Part shown: piece by piece, positions 13,754-19,799 of the stretch | How the letters are laid out: the number at the start of each line of letters is the position of its first letter | Position numbering within the stretch: the first letter of the stretch is position 1 | Assembly: GCA_964608575.1 (NCBI GenBank) | Contig: CAZSPW010000027.1 | Span: 1-19,799 of the forward strand | Length of the DNA: 19,799 bases | Direction: 5' to 3' | Origin: JAMIFN01 sp964608575 | GTDB taxonomy: Bacteria; Pseudomonadota; Gammaproteobacteria; Burkholderiales; Burkholderiaceae_C | Translations under genes and position numbers: made by a program | Notes under the pieces: generated by a model | Told to the model about the DNA's origin: nothing | The model's database searches: none | The model's input: only the letters and a program-made list of their open reading frames with translations

Positions 13754-16700
13754 TTAGCCCACTGCCAGCTTCGCCGCCTGTGGCCACATAAAGCTAGGCA
13801 TAGGCTCGCGCAAACGCCAAGTAATGCTCATAGGTTGCGAACCCGTATGGCTGAGGTAATCGACTTCGCCAAAATTGACGAAACCCATGGTGCGCCCATA
13901 GGTGTCTTTATTGGCTTCGCGCACGAAGAGGAATAGGCGTTTGCCTATTGCTTGCTGCTCGACATACTCGCGCCCACGGCCGCGGTCTGGGCGACTGGCA
14001 TTTTGCGACTGCCAATGAAACAGACTCTCGCTGATCGCATAGTCGTGGTATTGGGTCGTGGGTGAAAAATGCCCGGCACTTTTATCCAGGGTGACGAATA
14101 GCAACTCGGTATTGCTCTGCGCCAGGCGGAACACCCCTTCGCGTGAGCTGGGCTGCTGCGCAAAGTCGCTGGCGCCAAAAGCCACCAAGACCTGTTCGCG
14201 GCTATAGCGTGCATGCAAAAGCAAAGGCAGTTCTGGGCTGTCCTTTAGAACTGGGTGCGCATGCTTGATTTGCCCCAAAAGCAGCTGCAATACGCTAATG
14301 AGCTCTGCCTGCAGCTGAGGGTGGCGCAACGCCAAGAGGCTAGCCTGCACATCGGCAAAGCCCAGACCTAGGCCAGGCTCTTGCCAAAAGTCGTAATGGC
14401 ACATCAGCGCCAGCCTAGGGTCGGCCTGTTCGCGTAAATGAAAATTGCGCTGCGCCAAATCTAGCAAAAACTGCAGATAGTTTTCGGCGTCGCAGCCGAT
14501 CAAACGCGCCGTGATCGCGCGCTCATAGACCTTCAACAGACTGGCATTACCCTGGGGCTCTTCTATGCGCGAGCTGGCTTCTTGCAGCAAACTCGTCCAC
14601 AAACCGCGCTTGTAGATCTCTTGCAGCGAAATCTGCGGGTGCAGGCGCAGAAAGTTCTCCAGCGTCAGCGCCATTTCGGTCTGCTGCGGAAACTGCCTGA
14701 TCCATTGCAGCAAGCGCGGTCGCGTCAAAATGGCGGCGCGGATATTGCGCAATATCTCCTCTTCCGTGCGTTTACTCAGCTCTATGCGACAGCCCAAAGG
14801 CGCATGCGGAAAGCCCTGTTTGATTTCGGTCTCTATGCTGCGATCGCCCTTGCCTATCAGCGCACGGAATTTGCTCGCAAAATCGTATTCCGCATGCGCG
14901 TTGCCGACAAAATCCAGCACCGTACAAGCTTCTTTGTCCTGCGCCAAGCGCAGACCACGACCTAGCTGCTGCAAGAAAATAGTCAGACTCTCCGTTGGGC
15001 GCAGAAATAGCAGGGTGTCCACCTCTGGGATATCTACCCCTTCGTTGAAGATATCGACCACGCACAGCACCTTGGTCTCTCCGCTGCGCAAAGCCTGCTG
15101 CTTTTGCCTGCGCTCTTGGCTGTTATCGCTAGTGAGCACATCGGCAGCAATGCCATGGAGGACAAACTGTTTGCACATGTATTGCGCATGGTCTTTGCTC
15201 ACGCAAAAGGCCAAAGCCTTCATGCGCCCCATATCGCTGATCAGCTCTTGCATGCTTTGCAAAATCCGCCGTGAACGCTGCTCGTTCTGGGTATAAAGCC
15301 CACTGAGTTGCGCAATGTCGTAACGGCCGCGTTGCCACGCGATATGGCGCAAATCGGTGTCGTCATCGATGCCAAAATACTGAAAAGGCGTGAGCAAGCG
15401 GCGGTTAATAGCCTCGGGCAAGCGAATCTCGGCCGCAACCACCCCATCAAAATCCGCCAGAATATCGCTGCCATCGTGGCGTTCAGGTGTTGCCGTTAAG
15501 CCCAACAGCACGCTAGGCTGAAAATAGCCCAGCAAAGCACGGTAGGAATGCGCTGCGATATGGTGCACTTCATCGATAACGATGTAGTCATAAAAATCGG
15601 CTTCCAGACGCAAAGTATCCAGCTGCCGGTTCAGGGTTTGAATCGATGCAAACAATTGCTGGTAATGCTCTGGCTGCTCACCATCGACCCACAGTTGGCC
15701 AAAGCTGCTGTTTTTCAAAACCCCGCGGTAGGCACTTTGCGCCTGGCGCAAAATTTCTGCGCGATGCGCGACGAAGAGAAACTTCGCATCCGGCTTAGCC
15801 CGTAAGAATTGTGCAAAGTCAAAGGCTGAGATTAGGGTCTTGCCCGTGCCCGTCGCCGCTACTACCAAATTGCGCCTGCGCCCATGCAGCTGCCGCTCTA
15901 CGCCCAGTTGTTCCAAAATATCTCGCTGATGCGGATAGGGCGTCAAATCAAAGAAATAAGCTGCCCCAGCTTCTGCTGCGCCTCCGCGTGCCAGCTGCAA
16001 AGCCGCTTTCAGTTTGGCCTGGCTGGGCGCCTGACCGTCAAAGTCTTCAAAATCATGCGATGCCCAATAGGTTTCAAAAGTGCTGGCCGTTTTTTCGATG
16101 ATGTGCGGAATTTCTTGCGCGGTAATTTTCAGATTCCACTCTAGGCCGCTGGTCAAAGCCGAATACGACAAATTCGATGAACCAATATAGCCCGTGTGAA
16201 AGCCCGTATTGCGGTGGAATAGATAGCTTTTGGCGTGTAGACGCTCGCGCTGCGTGTTGTAGCTGAGCTTGACCTGGGCATGGGGCAGACTGGCTAAGAA
16301 CTCCACAGCCTTGGCATCAGTCGCGCCCATATAAGACGTGGTAATGACGCGCAGTTGCCTGCCACTGCGGGCGAATTCTTCTAATTCGTGACGAAAAATG
16401 CGTATGCCCGCCCATTTGATAAAAGACACCAACCAGTCAATGCGATCGGCCGAAAGGATTTCTCGCTTGAGCTCAGACTCTAAAGAAATGCCGGCATTGC
16501 TGCCGCTAAACAGCTCGCTTTGGCTCAAACCCGTCAGCGGCGTAACCCTGGATGCGTAATGCGGCAAGTCGGCGGCAATCGGATTATCCAGAGCATAAAG
16601 CGCCGTCAAAATGCGACCTTGCGTAGCTATCAAGTTGTCACTAAAAAAACCCTCATCTTGCGCAATATGGGCTTGCAACCAGGCAATCAGACGGTTGGCG

Positions 16701-16909
16701 AGCTGAATTTGCTGGCCTACCCGCTCATTCGGCGTAGCTGCGCTGATGGAATCCAAGGCAAAAGCAAACACCCGGCTTAAAAACCGTCCCAGCTGCGTTT
16801 GGGCTTCGGTCGCGTCCAGCGCACGCTCGCCGACGTAAAAACGCTGGCGATTCAACTGCCTAGCCAAGACCTCGGTAATCAGCTGTTCATAAAGCCCCAA
16901 CTGCTGCAT
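13754..16909 (-). CDS. PLD-nuclease / SF2 helicase / DUF3427 protein, candidate defence or DNA-processing enzyme
   Basis: This 1051-residue protein has at least three modules. Residues about 1-125 are helical. Residues about 140-290 form a phospholipase-D-type nuclease domain with H225-A-K227, G243-S-S-N246 and E257; the usual HKD Asp is replaced by H232. His-Lys-Asn-Glu is the residue set known from the restriction enzyme BfiI. Residues about 320-690 form an SF2 helicase: Walker A AATGTGKT (351-358), DEVH (446-449), TATP (472-475), and motif VI QQLGRGLR (647-654). The rest, from about 700, looks like a DUF3427 domain. ATG 16909 has GGGGAGG 4 nt upstream. It stands alone between housekeeping genes, with no methylase or partner visible, and diverges from queF. 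Such proteins are often annotated only as DEAD/DEAH helicases. A nucleic-acid-degrading defence role is inferred, not shown. Confidence 0.85.
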   Translation of the reverse strand: MQQLGLYEQLITEVLARQLNRQRFYVGERALDATEAQTQLGRFLSRVFAFALDSISAATPNERVGQQIQLANRLIAWLQAHIAQDEGFFSDNLIATQGRILTALYALDNPIAADLPHYASRVTPLTGLSQSELFSGSNAGISLESELKREILSADRIDWLVSFIKWAGIRIFRHELEEFARSGRQLRVITTSYMGATDAKAVEFLASLPHAQVKLSYNTQRERLHAKSYLFHRNTGFHTGYIGSSNLSYSALTSGLEWNLKITAQEIPHIIEKTASTFETYWASHDFEDFDGQAPSQAKLKAALQLARGGAAEAGAAYFFDLTPYPHQRDILEQLGVERQLHGRRRNLVVAATGTGKTLISAFDFAQFLRAKPDAKFLFVAHRAEILRQAQSAYRGVLKNSSFGQLWVDGEQPEHYQQLFASIQTLNRQLDTLRLEADFYDYIVIDEVHHIAAHSYRALLGYFQPSVLLGLTATPERHDGSDILADFDGVVAAEIRLPEAINRRLLTPFQYFGIDDDTDLRHIAWQRGRYDIAQLSGLYTQNEQRSRRILQSMQELISDMGRMKALAFCVSKDHAQYMCKQFVLHGIAADVLTSDNSQERRQKQQALRSGETKVLCVVDIFNEGVDIPEVDTLLFLRPTESLTIFLQQLGRGLRLAQDKEACTVLDFVGNAHAEYDFASKFRALIGKGDRSIETEIKQGFPHAPLGCRIELSKRTEEEILRNIRAAILTRPRLLQWIRQFPQQTEMALTLENFLRLHPQISLQEIYKRGLWTSLLQEASSRIEEPQGNASLLKVYERAITARLIGCDAENYLQFLLDLAQRNFHLREQADPRLALMCHYDFWQEPGLGLGFADVQASLLALRHPQLQAELISVLQLLLGQIKHAHPVLKDSPELPLLLHARYSREQVLVAFGASDFAQQPSSREGVFRLAQSNTELLFVTLDKSAGHFSPTTQYHDYAISESLFHWQSQNASRPDRGRGREYVEQQAIGKRLFLFVREANKDTYGRTMGFVNFGEVDYLSHTGSQPMSITWRLREPMPSFMWPQAAKLAVG

Positions 16910-16979
16910 GCAGCCTCCCCTTCGTTTTGTGCCTGCATATGCTTTAGCATTCCGCCATTGCTTTGTTTCTCGTTTGATT

Positions 16980-17825
16980 ATGTCCTACACCCACCTCGGC
17001 CAATCCAGTGCCTACGCCGACCAATACGACGCTAGCTTATTGCAGCCCATAGCCCGCAGCCTGCAGCGCGCGCATTTGGGTTTAATCGAGGGCAAGCTGC
17101 CTTTTTTAGGCGCGGATTTGTGGACGGGCTATGAGGTCAGTTGGCTCAACCCCAAGGGCAAGCCACAGCTGGCGCTGCTGCAGCTGACTGTGCCTTGCGA
17201 AACGCCGAATTTGGTCGAGAGCAAATCGCTCAAGCTCTATCTGAATAGCTTTAACCAAAGCCGTTTTGCCAATATGGCTGCTGTGCGTGAGACCATAGCG
17301 CGTGATCTCAGCGCCGCCGCTTACGCACACGATGGCAGCGAAAAAAGGCCGCGCATAGGGGTGACTTTGTTGGCTCCCGATGCTTTTGATCAGCAGAGCG
17401 TGGCAGAGCTGGACGGGCTGGATTTGGACAGACTGGATATTGAATGCGATACCTATCAGCCGCAAGCGGATTTTTTGCAGGCCGATAGCAAGCAGATGCC
17501 GGTGACTGAGGTGTTGACTAGCCGCCTGCTGAAAAGCAATTGCCTGGTAACGGGGCAGCCCGATTGGGGCAGTGTGCAGATTGCTTACACGGGCGCGCCG
17601 ATAGATCAGGCGGGGCTGCTGCGTTATATCGTGAGTTTTCGCCAGCACCAAGAATTTCACGAGCATTGTGTCGAACGCATGTTTTGCGACATCATGGCGC
17701 GTTGCCAGCCTACGCAGTTGACGGTGTATGCCCGTTATACGCGCCGCGGCGGGCTGGATATCAATCCCTATCGCACCAATAGCCCACAGGCTTTGCCTGC
17801 CAATATTCGGACGGCAAGGCAATAA
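16980..17825 (+). CDS. queF: NADPH-dependent 7-cyano-7-deazaguanine reductase (long type)
   Basis: QueF reduces preQ0 to preQ1 for the queuosine modification of tRNA. The protein is 281 residues from ATG 16980 (MSYTHLGQSSAYADQYDASL), the length of the long tandem T-fold type. An upstream in-frame start at 16908 would add 24 residues and overlap the divergent helicase gene, so I reject it. The specificity motif ESKSLKLY is at 80-87, in the N-terminal half. The catalytic Cys188 and Asp195 are in SNCLVTGQPDWGS in the C-terminal half, and FHEHCVERMFCDI supplies the conserved Glu. All key residues are intact. No ribosome site is evident. It diverges from the helicase across 70 nt and is followed by a weak repeat copy and the chelatase gene. 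Confidence 0.96.
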   Translation: MSYTHLGQSSAYADQYDASLLQPIARSLQRAHLGLIEGKLPFLGADLWTGYEVSWLNPKGKPQLALLQLTVPCETPNLVESKSLKLYLNSFNQSRFANMAAVRETIARDLSAAAYAHDGSEKRPRIGVTLLAPDAFDQQSVAELDGLDLDRLDIECDTYQPQADFLQADSKQMPVTEVLTSRLLKSNCLVTGQPDWGSVQIAYTGAPIDQAGLLRYIVSFRQHQEFHEHCVERMFCDIMARCQPTQLTVYARYTRRGGLDINPYRTNSPQALPANIRTARQ

Positions 17826-17828
17826 AAA

Positions 17829-17866
17829 GCATAGCTATCAGGGCAATAAATACGCGGCTAAATAAG
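17829..17866 (-). repeat. Degenerate copy 6 of the dispersed repeat (reverse)
   Basis: On the minus strand it reads TTTAGCCGCGTATTTATTGCC then CTGATAGCTATGC. It aligns with copy 5 through TTTA.GCCG and the AGCTAT end but lacks a good right hairpin. It fills the gap between queF and the chelatase gene. This is the weakest member and could be chance. Confidence 0.3.
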
Positions 17867-17869
17867 AAA

Positions 17870-18250
17870 ATGATGATGAAAAATAACACCCAAGCGTTGG
17901 TTTTATTGGCGCACGGCTCGCGTGATGCGAGTTGGCGCGCCCCGTTTGAGGCGATTGCCGCGCAGGTGGCTAGCGCCCAGCCTGGGTTGCAGGTGCGTTG
18001 TGCGTATTTGCAGTTGTGTCAGCCAGATTTGCCGCAAGTGGTTGCAGATTTGTGCGCTGCGGGCTATCAAAAAATCACCGTAGCGCCTTTGTTTTTGGGG
18101 GTAGGCACGCATATGCGCGACGATATTCCAGCTTTACTGGCGGCCGTGCAGTCGCAGCAGCCCGATTGCTGTTTTACTTTATTGCCCACTTTGGGCGAAG
18201 ATGCGGCGGCGCAAAATTGGATGGCCAATTGGGTGCTGGCGCGGCTGTAA
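17870..18250 (+). CDS. CbiX/SirB-type sirohydrochlorin chelatase, single-domain
   Basis: This 126-residue single-domain CbiX-family protein inserts a metal into sirohydrochlorin. The metal is Co2+ on the way to cobalamin, or Fe2+ to make siroheme. The two expected active-site histidines are visible: H15 in LLAHGSRD and H81 in FLGVGTHMRDDIP. PTLGED near the end is also typical. The start is uncertain among three consecutive ATGs (17870, 17873, 17876), and none has a clear ribosome site. The gene lies 22 nt upstream of cysB, whose regulon includes siroheme-dependent sulfite reduction. I therefore infer a siroheme role rather than a cobalamin one. No other cob or cys gene is in view, so the metal remains open. 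Confidence 0.85.
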   Translation: MMMKNNTQALVLLAHGSRDASWRAPFEAIAAQVASAQPGLQVRCAYLQLCQPDLPQVVADLCAAGYQKITVAPLFLGVGTHMRDDIPALLAAVQSQQPDCCFTLLPTLGEDAAAQNWMANWVLARL

Positions 18251-18260
18251 GGCTTGGCGC

Positions 18261-18266
18261 TATGAT
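18261..18266 (+). promoter_or_regulatory. Candidate -10 element of cysB (leaderless)
   Basis: TATGAT ends 6 nt before the cysB ATG at 18273 and begins 10 nt after the chelatase stop. RNA initiated there would start at about the ATG. No Shine-Dalgarno sequence and no convincing -35 are visible. cysB may therefore have its own promoter as well as readthrough from the chelatase gene. Confidence 0.4.
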
Positions 18267-18272
18267 GCCCGC

Positions 18273-19193
18273 ATGAATTTACAACAGCTGCGTTTTGTTC
18301 AAGAGGCCGTGCGTCGCGGCCTTAACCTTAGCGAAGTGGCCAAGGCCTTGCATACTTCGCAGCCTGGCGTATCCAAAGCCATTTTGGAGCTGGAGCACGA
18401 GCTGGGCGTGGATATTTTCTCGCGCCACGGCAAGCGCTTGCGTTCTATCACGCCTGCGGGTGAGCAATTGCTCAAAAGCGTGGAGGTGGTGCTGCGCGAA
18501 GTAGGCAATATCAAAAACATTGCGGCCGAACACGCGCGCCAAGGATCGGGCACTTTCAGCATCGCCACCACGCATACCCAAGCGCGCTATGTCCTGCCTG
18601 CGCCTATTGCGCGCCTGCGGCAAGATTTTCCGCAACTCTCGATCAGCTTGCACCAGGGGACGCCAGATCAGGTGGCGCATATGTTGTTGGAAGATGTGGC
18701 TGAAATCGGTATAGCGACCGAATCTTTGACCAAATATCCAGACTTGGTGACGCTGCCTTGCTATGACTGGCAGCATATGCTCATCATGCCCAAGGGGCAC
18801 CCCTTGGCGGAGCGCAAAAAGCCCAGCTTGCAAGAGGTAGCGCAGCAGCCCTTGATCACTTATCACCCGACTTTTACTGGGCGCACCCATATTGATCAGG
18901 CTTTTGCCGCAGCCCAGCTCAAACCCCATGTGGTGCTCGAAGCGATAGACTCTGATGTCATCAAAACCTATGTGCGCAGCGGCCTAGGTTTAGGCATCAT
19001 TGCTGAAATGGCAGCTGTGAGCGACTTCCCTGATGGTTTGGTGGCCATTCCCGCAGGGCATTTATTTGGCACTAACACCACCCGTATCGCCTTAAAGCGC
19101 GGTGTTTATCTGCGCAATTTTGTGTATGCCTTTGCCCATTACCTTAGCAGCAAATTGACGCAGAGCGCGATAGACAAAGCCATGCGGGCTTAA
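18273..19193 (+). CDS. cysB: CysB-type LysR transcriptional regulator of sulfur assimilation
   Basis: CysB-type LysR proteins activate cysteine and sulfur-assimilation genes, with acetylserine as inducer and sulfate or sulfide opposing it. The 306-residue product has an N-terminal winged helix-turn-helix (LSEVAKALHTSQPGVSKAIL, 19-38) and a periplasmic-binding-like effector domain. Three features are specific to the CysB/Cbl branch: TTHTQARYVLP at 99-109, YHPTFTGRTHIDQAF at 197-211, and ALKRGVYLRNFVYAF near the end. T100, T102 and T202 fall at the same numbers as the sulfate-contacting threonines known in Klebsiella CysB. ATG 18273 gives the family N-terminus MNLQQLRFVQEAVRR; the longer frame from 18201 would overlap the chelatase gene. 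Its TAA overlaps the stop of the convergent lipid kinase gene. Cbl is an alternative, but CysB is favoured for a single copy. Confidence 0.93.
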   Translation: MNLQQLRFVQEAVRRGLNLSEVAKALHTSQPGVSKAILELEHELGVDIFSRHGKRLRSITPAGEQLLKSVEVVLREVGNIKNIAAEHARQGSGTFSIATTHTQARYVLPAPIARLRQDFPQLSISLHQGTPDQVAHMLLEDVAEIGIATESLTKYPDLVTLPCYDWQHMLIMPKGHPLAERKKPSLQEVAQQPLITYHPTFTGRTHIDQAFAAAQLKPHVVLEAIDSDVIKTYVRSGLGLGIIAEMAAVSDFPDGLVAIPAGHLFGTNTTRIALKRGVYLRNFVYAFAHYLSSKLTQSAIDKAMRA

Positions 19194-19799
19194 TGCTGCT
19201 GGCCGCGCACCACGGCCAAGGCCTGCGGCAGTATCTGAATATGTAACTCGCTTTGCGCGGCTAGGTATTCACCATCCAATAACACGGGCAGGCTTTGCCC
19301 TGATGGACTGGCCAGAATGTGTAATCGCTGGCAGCTTTGGATGTGCACCGCAGCTGCGCCTGTGTGCCTGCCGCCAGCCAATAGGCGCGCAAATAAAACC
19401 AAAGTGGGCAGCAAGCCCGTATTTTTTGCCAGCACCAATTGCAGTTGGCCATCGTCTATGCGTGCGCTAGGGGCTAAACGCATACCGCTGGCGTAGGTCG
19501 GGGTGTTCATGCAGGAAGCCAGTAGTACCTTGGTTTTTTGCGTGGCTTGAGCATCGCAAGCCCAGTCTATGTTATAGCTGCGTAACTGGGCAAACTGCAT
19601 GAAAGCGGCTGCAGCATATCGGAGCAGACCAGGCAGGATAGCGGGCATTTGAGCCACCCTTGCGCCAGCGGCCGCATCAAAGCCGCAAGCCAAGCTAGAG
19701 GCAAAGTACAAAGCCTGTTCTTGGCCTGAGCTCAAGCGCACTTGTCCCACATCCATACGGCTGCAGGGGGCATGCAAAGCCAGCTCCAAGGCTGTGCGC
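19190..19799 (-). CDS. Diacylglycerol-kinase-family lipid kinase, C-terminal part
   Basis: The frame is open to the window edge. The apparent TTG start at 19789 is only an internal codon, since in-frame residues R-T-A precede it, so the N-terminal catalytic GGDGT region lies outside. About 203 residues remain. They show the C-terminal beta-sandwich domain of the DAGK/YegS family: CSRMDVGQVRL, then YFASSLACGFDAAAG (usually FFNVASLGFDA), then TPTYASGMRLAPSARIDDGQLQLVLA (usually GGGM.IAP.A..DDG.LDV) and a final strand set with VLLDGEY. The family phosphorylates diacylglycerol or related lipids at the inner face of the membrane. The canonical GGGM is YASGM here. It converges on cysB with a 4-bp overlap of stop codons and no terminator between. 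Confidence 0.8.
   Translation of the reverse strand, partial: RTALELALHAPCSRMDVGQVRLSSGQEQALYFASSLACGFDAAAGARVAQMPAILPGLLRYAAAAFMQFAQLRSYNIDWACDAQATQKTKVLLASCMNTPTYASGMRLAPSARIDDGQLQLVLAKNTGLLPTLVLFARLLAGGRHTGAAAVHIQSCQRLHILASPSGQSLPVLLDGEYLAAQSELHIQILPQALAVVRGQQH

Noticed and set aside
13754..16909. Helicase as part of a multi-gene defence island or type III restriction system.
   Set aside because: No methyltransferase, specificity subunit, toxin, integrase or transposase is visible on either side; the neighbours are housekeeping genes.
16908..16979. A 24-residue upstream extension of QueF.
   Set aside because: It would overlap the start of the divergent helicase gene, and QueF proteins begin near the MSYTHLG sequence at ATG 16980.
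1..19799. tRNA or rRNA genes, CRISPR arrays, insertion sequences, replication origin.
   Set aside because: I looked for cloverleaf-like segments with a CCA end, regularly spaced direct repeats, and transposase motifs with terminal inverted repeats, and found none that I could support by eye.

Overview
The window looks like an ordinary stretch of chromosome from a betaproteobacterium, most likely Burkholderiales close to Comamonadaceae. The reasons are a short-form HisG, a CysB-type LysR regulator with a CbiX-like chelatase directly upstream, an RppH with a C-terminal LPP.ASFDPDP tail, a DUF3108 protein, a secreted chalcone-isomerase-like protein, and intergenic palindromic repeats with an ATAGCTGC-like end. 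This placement is inference from gene content; no rRNA or tRNA is present to confirm it.

Left part (1-7738). A 3' gene fragment (possibly a small GTPase) converges on a Bcr/CflA drug-efflux gene. A 96-codon orphan gene with a strong ribosome binding site follows, preceded by a long imperfect hairpin. It converges on ilvD (branched-chain amino acids) across a strong bidirectional terminator. ilvD diverges from a stand-alone hisG (histidine pathway entry), which ends at its own terminator against a convergent coniferyl-aldehyde-dehydrogenase-like gene. A second Bcr/CflA pump diverges from that gene.

Middle part (7833-13691). A family III CoA transferase / alpha-methylacyl-CoA racemase abuts a secreted DUF3108 gene. 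These converge on an rppH / chalcone-isomerase-like pair read on the minus strand, in which the second gene's ribosome binding site begins in the rppH stop codon. proS diverges from rppH and is followed by a glyoxalase-fold protein.

Right part (13754-19799). A 1051-residue PLD-nuclease / SF2 helicase / DUF3427 protein sits alone on the minus strand between housekeeping genes. It is the best candidate for a defence or DNA-processing function. Divergent from it run queF (queuosine), a CbiX/SirB-type chelatase and cysB (sulfur assimilation). cysB overlaps tail to tail with a lipid-kinase fragment cut by the window edge.

Three signals lie outside the genes. One is a family of about six short two-hairpin repeats, all intergenic apart from a contact of about two bases with one stop codon. 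Another is the 46-nt hairpin at 1606-1651. The third is a set of -10-like hexamers 5-8 nt before the start codons of hisG, proS and cysB, which suggests leaderless or near-leaderless transcripts. I see no CRISPR array, insertion sequence, tRNA, rRNA or prophage gene.
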